A stretch of 10,503 nt of DNA from Chloroflexota bacterium (GTDB lineage: Bacteria > Chloroflexota > Limnocylindria > QHBO01). Position numbers and translations under genes: made by a program. Below, piece after piece: positions 1-7,351 of this stretch (position 1 is the stretch's first letter; each line of letters opens with the position of its first letter). Where the stretch lies: contig JACDHU010000034.1 of assembly GCA_013820865.1 (NCBI GenBank), positions 1 to 10,503 on the forward strand. The letters run 5' to 3'. The notes under the pieces were generated by a model. The model saw only the letters and a list, made by a program, of their open reading frames with translations. It was not told the origin of the DNA and did no database searches.

Positions 1-321
1 CAGCTCCATGACGATGAAGTGCGCCGCGCCGTCGGTGCCCGAGTCGTAGACGTGAACGAGGCTCGGATGGGAGATCGATGCCGCCGCGCGACCCTCGTCG
101 AGGAATCGCTCGATGAAGGTCGGGTCATCCGCGTACGGAGGCGCCAGGACCTTGATCGCCACGTCCCGATCGAGGCGCTCATCGCGGGCACGGTACACCC
201 GGGCCATGCCGCCACGGGCCACGATGGCGTCGATCCGGTAGCGTTCGGCCAGCGTGCGGGCGATCATGGGATCCGGCTCCGCCGGAGCGTCGCCGGGCAG
301 CGGACGGGGCACGTCGGTCAT
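1..321 (-). CDS. Serine/threonine protein kinase, N-terminal part (runs off left edge)
   Basis: The reverse strand from the ATG at 321 encodes 107 residues of a Hanks-type (PknB-like) kinase domain that continues beyond the window. Visible elements are the glycine-rich loop (IVARGGMARVYRARD, residues 33-47), the VAIK lysine (Lys57) that would contact ATP, and the helix-C glutamate (Glu76, in RFLDEGRAAASISHP), followed by the HVYD strand and the FIVMEL hinge approach. Family knowledge: such kinases phosphorylate Ser/Thr on target proteins and often carry a C-terminal membrane anchor; the catalytic loop and anything behind it lie outside the window. The nucleotide loop departs from the common GxGGMGxVY, with Ala in place of the first and third glycines. 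The start codon overlaps the stop of the preceding gene (ATGA at 318-321) and has no Shine-Dalgarno, so translation is probably coupled to that gene. The fold call is secure; activity cannot be judged. Confidence 0.9.
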   Translation of the reverse strand, partial: MTDVPRPLPGDAPAEPDPMIARTLAERYRIDAIVARGGMARVYRARDERLDRDVAIKVLAPPYADDPTFIERFLDEGRAAASISHPSLVHVYDSGTDGAAHFIVMEL

Positions 322-1184
322 CGGCCGGCCGTCTGCAGGATCATGGCCATCTCCGCTCGCGCGTCGCGCACCCGTCCGAGGAGATCGGCCAGACGACCGA
401 GCGGCGTGGATGCGATCGAGGTCCCCCCTTCGCCGATGGCGATGCGCAGGGCACGGTCGGCCGTCGCGGCGTCATCGGCCACGGCGGCAACATCGGACGC
501 CGCGGCTGCGGCATCCTCGCGATTTCCCACCTGCGTTGCGGCCACCAGGCGCTCCATGGCCCCGATCATCGCATCCACCGTCCCGATCCACACCGGCAGC
601 GTCGGCAGGCCGACCTCCCAGCCGGCAATGATGTCGTGCTCACCACGGGCCGCAGCGACGCGCTCGGACGCAAGGTCGGCCTCGCCGCGCTCCAGGAATG
701 TGAGCGCCTCATCAAGGGTCCCGGTGACCCGTTCGGCACGCCGTCGCATCGTGACGAACGCGTCGGCCGCATCTGCGGTGCCATGCAGCTGCGCCGCGAT
801 CGAGGCAATCTCTCCTGCGTCGACGGGCGTCGCGACCACGGGTGCTCCGGGCATGGCGGCCTGGCGCGCGCCATCCAGACGGGCGGCGGCGTCCCGAACA
901 TCACTCGCGTCGAGATCGGTGAGCAAGACGGCCGCTGTGCGAAACAATGGGCCAGGCCCTTCGTCGCCGGTCACGACCCGCGCGCTTGCCTGACGCGCCG
1001 CCTCGAGGCCGGGCGCCACACCCTGCTCGAGGGCAGCGAGCGCGGCATCGGCACGAACGGCGCGTTCGATCACCAGGCGCTGCGCAGCCAGCCCGATCCC
1101 CGGATCAGGCCAGCCCGGCCCCAGTATCGTGGCGAGACCGATCGTCACCAGTCCGAGGGCGAGGACGGCGCGGATGCCTATCAT
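318..1184 (-). CDS. Membrane-anchored alanine-rich helical protein of unknown function
   Basis: I do not recognise this 288-residue protein. From the ATG at 1184 it begins with a hydrophobic stretch (about residues 3-22, IGIRAVLALGLVTIGLATIL) that looks like a signal anchor or uncleaved signal peptide. The rest is rich in Ala, Arg, Asp and Glu and probably mostly helical, with a less charged patch near residues 188-201 (GWEVGLPTLPVWIG). No catalytic motif is visible. An in-frame ATG at 1244 exists, but that start would put charged residues ahead of the hydrophobic segment and run 54 bases into the divergent deaminase gene, so 1184 is preferred. A weak GAGGG lies about 10 bases before it. It overlaps the downstream kinase start by 4 bases (ATGA), so the two are probably co-translated. 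A role as an extracytoplasmic sensor or partner of the kinase is only a guess from context. It could be a lineage-specific protein. Confidence 0.75.
   Translation of the reverse strand: MIGIRAVLALGLVTIGLATILGPGWPDPGIGLAAQRLVIERAVRADAALAALEQGVAPGLEAARQASARVVTGDEGPGPLFRTAAVLLTDLDASDVRDAAARLDGARQAAMPGAPVVATPVDAGEIASIAAQLHGTADAADAFVTMRRRAERVTGTLDEALTFLERGEADLASERVAAARGEHDIIAGWEVGLPTLPVWIGTVDAMIGAMERLVAATQVGNREDAAAAASDVAAVADDAATADRALRIAIGEGGTSIASTPLGRLADLLGRVRDARAEMAMILQTAGR
1179..1184 (+). promoter_or_regulatory. Candidate -10 element for a leaderless adenosine deaminase transcript
   Basis: TATCAT at 1179-1184 matches the TATAAT consensus in five of six positions and ends 6 bases before the ATG at 1191. 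That is the usual distance from a -10 box to the transcription start. There is no Shine-Dalgarno before the ATG, so the mRNA may begin at the A of the start codon. No -35 element is recognisable. The box overlaps the start codon of the divergent gene (1182-1184 on the minus strand). Confidence 0.45.
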
Positions 1185-1190
1185 GCCACC

Positions 1191-2228
1191 ATGGCCCTCG
1201 TCGACGACCTCCGGTCCCTTCCCAAGGCAGAGCTGCACCAGCACCTTGACGGGTCAATGCGCCCGGAGACCGCCGTCGAGCTCGCGGCGGCCATCGAGCT
1301 GCCGCTGACCCTTGAGCAGGCGCGTGCCCGAATGATCGGGCCCGAGCGTTGCCGGGACCAGGCCGCGCTGCTCGAGTTCTTTGACCTGCCGATCGCGCTG
1401 CTCCAGACGACCGAGGCGCTCGCGCGCGTGACCGCCGAGCTCATCGAGGATCTGTTGGCCGATGGCATCCGATACGCCGAAATCCGGTGGGCTCCGCGAC
1501 TGCACACCGAACGCGGCCTCTCGGTCAGAGCCGTGATCGAGGCCGTGGCCTCGGCGGTCGCCGGGCGCGCCGCCGTTCTGGGCCCGAGCATGCCGCTCAT
1601 CGGGCTGATCGTGACCGCGATGCGCAGCCATGCCCCCGCCGCCAACGTCACGCTGGCGCGGACGGCCGGGGAGATCGGCCATCCCATCATCGGTTTCGAT
1701 CTCGCCGGCGACGAGGCCGCGTGGCCGGCGCCGCCACACGCGCTCGCTTTCGTCACCGCCCGCGAGGGCGGACTCGCGCTCACCGCGCACGCGGGCGAAG
1801 TCAAGGATCCCCAGCACGTGCGCGAGGTGCTCGACTTCGGCGTGCGTCGCGTCGCGCACGGCGTGACGGCGATCGAGGACGAGCCGTTGCTCCAGGTGCT
1901 TCGGGCGCGGGACATCACGCTCGACCTGTGCCCCACGTCGAACGTGCAGGCCGGGATCGTGGCCAGCCTCGGCGACCACCCCCTGGCGCGTCTCCATAGG
2001 TCCGGCGTGAGTGTCAGCCTCTCGACTGATGGCCGTACCGTGACCGGGCTCACCCTGAGCGAGGAAATGGACCGCGTGACTGGCGCCCTGAACCTGTCGC
2101 ACGCGGAGCTGGCGGCGATTGCGCTGAACGCGTTCGATCGTGGGTTTGCGCCGCCGGGCCTTCTCGGCCCGCTGGCCGCCGAGGCACGAGTGGCATGGGG
2201 GGCCTGGCAGCGGATCCCCCTCAACTGA
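1191..2228 (+). CDS. add: Adenosine deaminase family protein
   Basis: This 345-residue metal-dependent amidohydrolase has the usual length of bacterial adenosine deaminases, which hydrolyse adenosine or deoxyadenosine to inosine and ammonia in the cytoplasm. Conserved elements appear in order: the HxH zinc motif in PKAELHQHLDGS (His16, His18), HAGE (His200 zinc ligand, Glu203 proton shuttle), VAHG (His223), the CPTSN strand (residues 247-251), and STDG with zinc-ligand Asp280, followed by TLSEEM. Most family members have a second Asp or an Asn after this aspartate; here it is Gly281, which may alter contact with the purine ring. The start at 1191 is chosen because the HxH motif must follow closely and no other in-frame start lies nearby; the reading frame upstream is only an open shadow. 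The gene is divergent from the anchored protein by 6 bp and overlaps the HAD gene tail to tail by 8 bp. Nearby nucleoside transport genes support a nucleoside substrate, but N6-modified adenosine or a related aminopurine remains possible. Confidence 0.88.
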   Translation: MALVDDLRSLPKAELHQHLDGSMRPETAVELAAAIELPLTLEQARARMIGPERCRDQAALLEFFDLPIALLQTTEALARVTAELIEDLLADGIRYAEIRWAPRLHTERGLSVRAVIEAVASAVAGRAAVLGPSMPLIGLIVTAMRSHAPAANVTLARTAGEIGHPIIGFDLAGDEAAWPAPPHALAFVTAREGGLALTAHAGEVKDPQHVREVLDFGVRRVAHGVTAIEDEPLLQVLRARDITLDLCPTSNVQAGIVASLGDHPLARLHRSGVSVSLSTDGRTVTGLTLSEEMDRVTGALNLSHAELAAIALNAFDRGFAPPGLLGPLAAEARVAWGAWQRIPLN

Positions 2229-3084
2229 GGCGTGCTTCCAGGAGCTCCCGTACGGCCGCCGGATCAGCCGCCACGGCATGGGGCACCGCGTCGCCGCTGA
2301 GACGTTTCACGCGGTCGGCGTCGGCGATGCCGGTCAGCACCAGGATCGCGGCACATCCGGCACGACGGGCGCCGATGATGTCCGCATCAGGGTTGTCGCC
2401 GATGACCACCGTTTCAGCGCCGACGATGCCGCTTGCGGTGAGAATGGCGCGGAACATGGCCGGCGAGGGCTTGCCGATGATCTCCGGCGCAATGCCGGTG
2501 GCCGTGGCCAGCGCCGCCACGAACGACCCCGCGCCGGGGAGGAACCCGACCGCCGTCGGGTAGCGAGCATCGGCGTTCGTGGCAATCAGGCGGGCACCGG
2601 CCGCGACGGCGGTCGCGGCGACCGAGAGGCGCGCGTAGTCGATCTGCGGATCGAGCCCGACGATGACGGCGTCGAAGGCACGAGCAAGCGGCCCCCCGTC
2701 GTGTCCCTCACCCGCCAGATCCCCAGCCATGACGACGTCGAGCCCGGCATCGAGCAGCTCGGTGCGCATTCCATCAGCGCCGATGGCCAGGACCGACCCG
2801 ATCTCGGGAGCGTGCTCACGGATGTGCTCAACGGTCGCCGACGTCGAAGTCACGATTTCGTCGACGCGAGTCACGATCCCCATGCCAGCAAGTTTCTCCA
2901 CGTACCCGGCACGCGCCACCATCGAGTTGTTCGTGGCGAATCGTACGGCGACGCGACGATCGTGCAGCCATGTCACCAGTTCGCGGGCTCCAGTGACCGG
3001 CGTATCGCCGCGGTAGACGACGCCGTCGAGGTCGAAGATGACGAGGCGGACGCGCTCGGGCAGCTGATCCATCGGCCCGATCAT
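2221..3084 (-). CDS. HAD-superfamily phosphatase, subfamily IIA (NagD / p-nitrophenylphosphatase type)
   Basis: This 287-residue protein has all four HAD motifs: I, FDLDGVVYRG with nucleophile Asp18 and general acid Asp20; II, ATNNS (Thr51); III, GKPSP (Lys205); and IV, VIGDNPDADI (Asp230, Asp233, Asp235). The C2a-type cap between motifs II and III (about residues 80-200) includes the TNADARYPT segment typical of subfamily IIA. Family members are Mg-dependent cytoplasmic phosphatases acting on nucleotides, phosphoglycolate, glycerol phosphate or other small phosphoesters, and the substrate cannot be read from sequence. A role in nucleotide or ribose-phosphate turnover would suit the neighbouring nucleoside genes but is inference. 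The start may be the ATG at 3084 or the one at 3072 (Met5); neither has a clear Shine-Dalgarno. The gene diverges from the transporter operon across about 150 bp. Its stop lies within the end of the deaminase gene. Confidence 0.88.
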   Translation of the reverse strand: MIGPMDQLPERVRLVIFDLDGVVYRGDTPVTGARELVTWLHDRRVAVRFATNNSMVARAGYVEKLAGMGIVTRVDEIVTSTSATVEHIREHAPEIGSVLAIGADGMRTELLDAGLDVVMAGDLAGEGHDGGPLARAFDAVIVGLDPQIDYARLSVAATAVAAGARLIATNADARYPTAVGFLPGAGSFVAALATATGIAPEIIGKPSPAMFRAILTASGIVGAETVVIGDNPDADIIGARRAGCAAILVLTGIADADRVKRLSGDAVPHAVAADPAAVRELLEARLS

Positions 3085-3107
3085 AGACGCCGCCCGCGGA
3101 AAATCGC

Positions 3108-3138
3108 TTGCACGGTCATGAGGGGAAGGCAGTATGAT
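3108..3138 (+). promoter_or_regulatory. Candidate promoter of the nucleoside transporter operon
   Basis: TATGAT at 3133-3138 matches TATAAT in five of six positions. A weak -35 candidate, TTGCAC (3108-3113), lies 19 bases upstream, slightly longer than the ideal spacing. Transcription would start near 3145 and leave a leader of about 92 bases before the ATG at 3237. It lies in the only sizeable intergenic region suited to drive the operon. Confidence 0.45.
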
Positions 3139-3185
3139 GCCGCAGATTCAGCGCCAGATGCCCATGGCCAGAGCGCAACGGACGC

Positions 3186-3202
3186 GCCGCGACACCCGCG
3201 GC
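3186..3202 (+). promoter_or_regulatory. Small hairpin in the leader of the binding-protein gene
   Basis: GCCGCG (3186-3191) and CGCGGC (3197-3202) form a perfect 6-bp stem closing the 5-base loop ACACC. It lies 23 bases before the Shine-Dalgarno of the lipoprotein gene. The loop is complementary to GGTGT (3221-3225) directly in front of GGAGG, which could allow a pseudoknot. A regulatory role is unproven. Confidence 0.3.
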
Positions 3203-3225
3203 TGTACGCACCCAAGAAGTGGTGT

Positions 3226-3230
3226 GGAGG
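3226..3230 (+). promoter_or_regulatory. Strong Shine-Dalgarno of the binding-protein gene
   Basis: GGAGG lies 6 bases before the ATG at 3237. This decides the start against an in-frame ATG at 3219, which would sit upstream of this site and add six residues before the lipoprotein signal. It is the clearest ribosome-binding site in the window and suggests high expression of the lipoprotein. Confidence 0.85.
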
Positions 3231-3236
3231 AAACAA

Positions 3237-4388
3237 ATGCGAAAGCACCCCAGCGCGATGGTGGCCATGCTGGCCATCGTGATGCTGATCCTGGCCGCCT
3301 GCACCGGCGGCGGAGAAAGCCCGGGGGCCAGCGATCCTGCGTCGATGGCACCCGAGTCCATGGCACCCGAGTCCATGGCACCCGAGTCCGAGGCTCCGGA
3401 CGAAAGCGCCGAGGCGGCCACCATCAAGGCCTGCATGGTCAGCGATGTCGGCGGCATCGACGACAACAGCTTCAACGAGAACGCCTGGGAGGGCATGCAG
3501 CAGGCCGAGGCCGAGCTGGGCGCCGAGGTCAGCTTCCTCGAGTCGCGCAGCGCCGAGGACTATGCCCGGAACATCGACCAGCACATTTCCGATGGCTGCG
3601 ACATGATCATCACCGTCGGCTTCCTCCTCGGTGATGCCACCGCGGCCGCCGCAGAGGCGAATCCCGACACACGCTTCGCGATCGTCGACTTCGCCTACGA
3701 TCCGGCGCTCCCGAACGTCGAGGGCCTGGTGTACAACACCGCCGAGGGCGCGATGCTCGCCGGCTACGCTGCTGCCTCCTGGTCGAAGACCGGGATCATG
3801 GGCACCTTCGGCGGCATCAACATCGGTCCGGGAGTGACGGACTTCATGGACGGCTTCATCGCCGGCATGAACTACTACAACGAGCAGAACGGGACCGAGG
3901 TACGCATGCTCGGCGGCCGCGATCCGAACAATCCCGACTCGGGCACGTTCACCGGTAACTTCGAGAGCACCGACGACGCCAAGAACGTCACCCTCGGCAT
4001 GCTCCAGGAGGGCGCGGACGTCATCCTGCCGGTCGGCGGACCGATCGGCCAGGGCACCTTCGCGGCGATTGACGAGCAGGCCGCCGATGCGGTGGGCCTG
4101 GGCGTCGACGTCGACTGGACCCTCACCGTTCCGGAGTTCTCCGAGCTGATGCTCACCAGCATCATCAAGCGCATCGATAACTCGGTCTTCCAGGCCATCG
4201 AGCGCGCGATCAACGGCGATGCGCCGGAGCCAGTGTTCGTCAGCACCCTCGAGAACGAAGGCGTGGGCATCGCCCCATTCCACGACTACGAGGGTGAGGT
4301 CTCCGACGAGGTCAAGGCCGCGCTTGAGGAGATGGCCGATGCGATCATCGCCGGCGAGCTCGTGCCAGCGGACCACTACGGCGAGTGA
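3237..4388 (+). CDS. nupN: BMP/PnrA-type nucleoside-binding lipoprotein of an ABC transporter
   Basis: This 383-residue secreted lipoprotein should capture nucleosides outside the membrane for the transporter encoded next. It has a lipoprotein signal peptide (basic MRKH, hydrophobic residues about 7-20, lipobox LAAC with Cys22 to be lipidated), then a flexible acidic linker (residues 23-60) containing three MAPES repeats, then the Bmp domain (PF02608) from about residue 62. Family hallmarks include GGIDDNSFNENAWEG (72-86), ITVGFLLGD (125-133), the GYAAA segment (176-180) and GVDVDW (289-294). Family knowledge: BmpA/TmpC/PnrA proteins and Bacillus subtilis NupN bind purine nucleosides, or guanosine in the NupN case. 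The exact ligand here cannot be read. The start at 3237 is fixed by GGAGG 6 bases upstream. It is first in the operon and separated from the ATPase gene by two strong hairpins, as expected when a binding protein is made in excess over the transporter. Confidence 0.93.
   Translation: MRKHPSAMVAMLAIVMLILAACTGGGESPGASDPASMAPESMAPESMAPESEAPDESAEAATIKACMVSDVGGIDDNSFNENAWEGMQQAEAELGAEVSFLESRSAEDYARNIDQHISDGCDMIITVGFLLGDATAAAAEANPDTRFAIVDFAYDPALPNVEGLVYNTAEGAMLAGYAAASWSKTGIMGTFGGINIGPGVTDFMDGFIAGMNYYNEQNGTEVRMLGGRDPNNPDSGTFTGNFESTDDAKNVTLGMLQEGADVILPVGGPIGQGTFAAIDEQAADAVGLGVDVDWTLTVPEFSELMLTSIIKRIDNSVFQAIERAINGDAPEPVFVSTLENEGVGIAPFHDYEGEVSDEVKAALEEMADAIIAGELVPADHYGE
3342..3386 (+). repeat. Three tandem 15-bp repeats encoding MAPES units
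   Basis: Three consecutive copies of TCSATGGCACCCGAG lie at 3342-3356, 3357-3371 and 3372-3386; the last two are identical and the first differs at one base. Each encodes Ser-Met-Ala-Pro-Glu. A diverged fourth unit (TCCGAGGCTCCGGAC) follows. The unit is a multiple of three, so copy-number changes lengthen or shorten the linker between the lipid anchor and the binding domain without breaking the frame. Confidence 0.9.
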
Positions 4389-4394
4389 TTGATG

Positions 4395-4425
4395 GCGGCT
4401 GCTGCCTGACGTGGGCAGCAGCCGC
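4395..4425 (+). terminator. First of two tandem hairpins after the binding-protein gene
   Basis: GCGGCTGCTGCC (4395-4406) pairs perfectly with GGCAGCAGCCGC (4414-4425) around a 7-base loop, starting 6 bases after the lipoprotein stop codon. No T-run follows, so it is not a classical intrinsic terminator. It may act as a weak terminator or as a block to 3' exonucleases that stabilises the upstream message. Confidence 0.7.
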
Positions 4426-4433
4426 TGAGTCCT

Positions 4434-4467
4434 GAACGGGCGGCGTCGTCAGCGGCGCCGCCCGTTC
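4434..4467 (+). terminator. Second tandem hairpin before the ABC ATPase gene
   Basis: GAACGGGCGGCG (4434-4445) pairs perfectly with CGCCGCCCGTTC (4456-4467). Pairing can extend three further pairs, including one G-U, to a four-base loop (4449-4452). It lies 8 bases after the first hairpin and ends 21 bases before the GTG of the ATPase gene. Again no T-run follows. With the first hairpin it probably lowers expression of the transporter genes relative to the binding protein. Confidence 0.7.
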
Positions 4468-4475
4468 GTACTACC

Positions 4476-4479
4476 GGAG
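4476..4479 (+). promoter_or_regulatory. Shine-Dalgarno of the ABC ATPase gene
   Basis: GGAG lies 9 bases before the GTG at 4489 and supports that non-ATG start. It sits 8 bases after the second hairpin, so that hairpin would not cover it directly. Confidence 0.55.
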
Positions 4480-4488
4480 CCGTCGCAC

Positions 4489-6052
4489 GTGAAGCTCGAG
4501 CTGCGAGGGATCACCAAGCGCTTTCCCGGGGTCGTGGCGAACCGCGACGTGGACCTCATCGTCCAGGCCGGTGAGATCCACGCGCTCCTGGGCGAGAACG
4601 GCGCGGGCAAGTCGACCCTCATGAACGTCCTGTACGGTCTCTACCGGCCCGACGACGGGGAGATCCTCATCGACGACAGGGTCGTCGCGTTCGACGGGCC
4701 CGGCGACGCGATCGATGCCGGCATCGGCATGGTCCACCAGCACTTCATGCTCGTCCCGGTGTTCACCGTCACCGAGAACGTGATGCTCGGCGTCGAGACG
4801 ACGCGCGGGCCGCTCGGCCAGCTCGACCGACGCGCGGCGCGCGAGCGCATCGTCGAGATCTCCGAAAGGCACGGCCTCCACATCGACCCGGACGCCACGG
4901 TCGAGGACCTTCCGGTCGGCGTGCGTCAGAGGGTGGAGATCATCAAGACCCTCTATCGCCAATCGAACGTGCTGATCCTCGACGAGCCCTCCGCGGTCTT
5001 GACGCCCCAGGAGACCGAGGACCTGTTCGCGGTCATGCGCTCGCTGGTCGCCACCGGCACGTCGATCGTGTTCATCACCCATAAGCTCAACGAGGTGCTC
5101 GAGGTCGCCGACCGCATCACCGTCCTGCGCCGCGGCACGGTCGCCGGCACGACCACCCCGGCCGAGGCGAACCGCGAGGAGCTCGCCGCGATGATGGTCG
5201 GCCGGGACGTGCAGCTCGTCGTCGATCGCACTCCCGCCCAACCAGGCGAGCCCATCCTCGAGGTGCGCGACCTTGTCGTGCGCGACGAGCGTGGCCACAA
5301 CGCGGTCAATCACCTCGATCTCACCGTGCGGGCGGGCGAGATCCTCGCCATCGCCGGCGTCCAGGGCAATGGACAGAGCGAACTCGTCGAGGCGATCACC
5401 GGCCTCCGCGAGCCCGACGCCGGCGACGTGCTGCTGGCCGGACAACCCCTGGCCGACACTCCCCGCGACGTGTTCGAGGCGGGCGTCGCCCACGTCCCCG
5501 AGGACCGCATGGAGGACGGCCTGATCGCCGACTTCACCGTGGCCGACAACCTCGTCCTGAACAGCTACTGGCAGCCGCCGTTCGCGAGCGGACTGCGCCT
5601 CCACGGGGAGGCGATCGTCTCGAACGCCGAGACGCTGGTCGGTGAGTACGACATCCGGACACCGTCGATCTTCAATCCGGTCGGCAACCTCTCGGGCGGG
5701 AACCAGCAGAAGGTCATCGCGGCGCGCGAGTTCTCGCGGCCGATCAAGCTCATCGTCGCAGCGCAGCCGACCCGCGGGCTGGACGTCGGCTCGATCGAGT
5801 ACATCCATCGGCGCATCGTCGCCAAGCGGGACGAGGGTGCCGCGGTACTCATCGTCTCGAGCGAGCTCGACGAGGTCGTGGCCCTCGGCGATCGCATTGC
5901 TGTGATGTACCGCGGACGCATCGTGGACACGCTGTCGCCGGAGGAGGCGACCCCGGAGCGTCTCGGGCTGCTCATGGGCGGCGCGCATCCGGAGGACGGC
6001 GAGCCGGTCGACCTCGTCGGCACGGCCCCCGCCGCAGGATCGGAGCCGAGCG

Positions 6053-6060
<8 letters not shown>
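4489..6060 (+). CDS. nupO: ABC transporter ATPase with two nucleotide-binding domains (nucleoside importer)
   Basis: This 523-residue cytoplasmic protein has two fused ABC domains and energises nucleoside import with the two permeases downstream. Domain 1 (about 1-245) has Walker A GENGAGKS (35-42), a Q-loop around HQHFML (83-88), a degenerate signature LPVGVRQRVEI (141-151), Walker B VLILDEPSA (161-169) and switch His198. Domain 2 (about 255-500) has a Walker A lacking the lysine (GVQGNGQSE, 290-298), a good signature LSGGNQQK (401-408) and a Walker B in which the Asp-Glu pair is replaced (AAQPTRGLDV, 424-433). These losses are typical of the YufO/NupO and RbsA/MglA-like group, in which the second site is catalytically weak or inactive. 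The order binding protein, ATPase, permease, permease matches B. subtilis nupNOPQ. It starts with GTG, and its end overlaps the next gene by 8 bases. The last 20 or so residues form an acidic, Gly/Ala-rich tail. Confidence 0.93.
6042..6045 (+). promoter_or_regulatory. Shine-Dalgarno of the first permease gene
   Basis: GGAG inside the end of the ATPase gene lies 7 bases before the ATG at 6053. It supports this start and an 8-base overlap with the ATPase stop. Confidence 0.6.

Positions 6061-7347
<1,287 letters not shown>

Positions 7348-7351
<4 letters not shown>

Noticed and set aside
19..993. 324-codon plus-strand open frame at the left end
   Set aside because: The opposite strand encodes a clear kinase N-terminus and the anchored protein joined by an ATGA overlap. 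The plus-strand product is Ala/Arg/Ser-rich shadow.
636..1190. The deaminase reading frame stays open for 555 bases upstream of its ATG, as if the protein were 530 residues long
   Set aside because: The extra part lies antisense to the anchored-protein gene, has no recognisable domain, and would put a long tail before the HxH motif, which normally sits near the N-terminus. It is an effect of high GC.
3081..4376. 431-codon open frame on the minus strand opposite the binding-protein gene
   Set aside because: It mirrors the lipoprotein gene exactly, its His/Gly/Cys repeats come from the MAPES repeat read backwards, and no domain is visible.
4395..4467. Tandem inverted repeats as a mobile-element end or recombination site
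   Set aside because: The two palindromes differ in sequence, there is no transposase or flanking target duplication, and the position between binding-protein and ATPase genes is better explained by RNA hairpins.
4471..5988. 505-codon open frame on the minus strand opposite the ABC ATPase
   Set aside because: Its composition (Asp, Arg, Val, His, Glu) is what a high-GC gene gives when read antisense in register, and the plus-strand frame has all ABC motifs.
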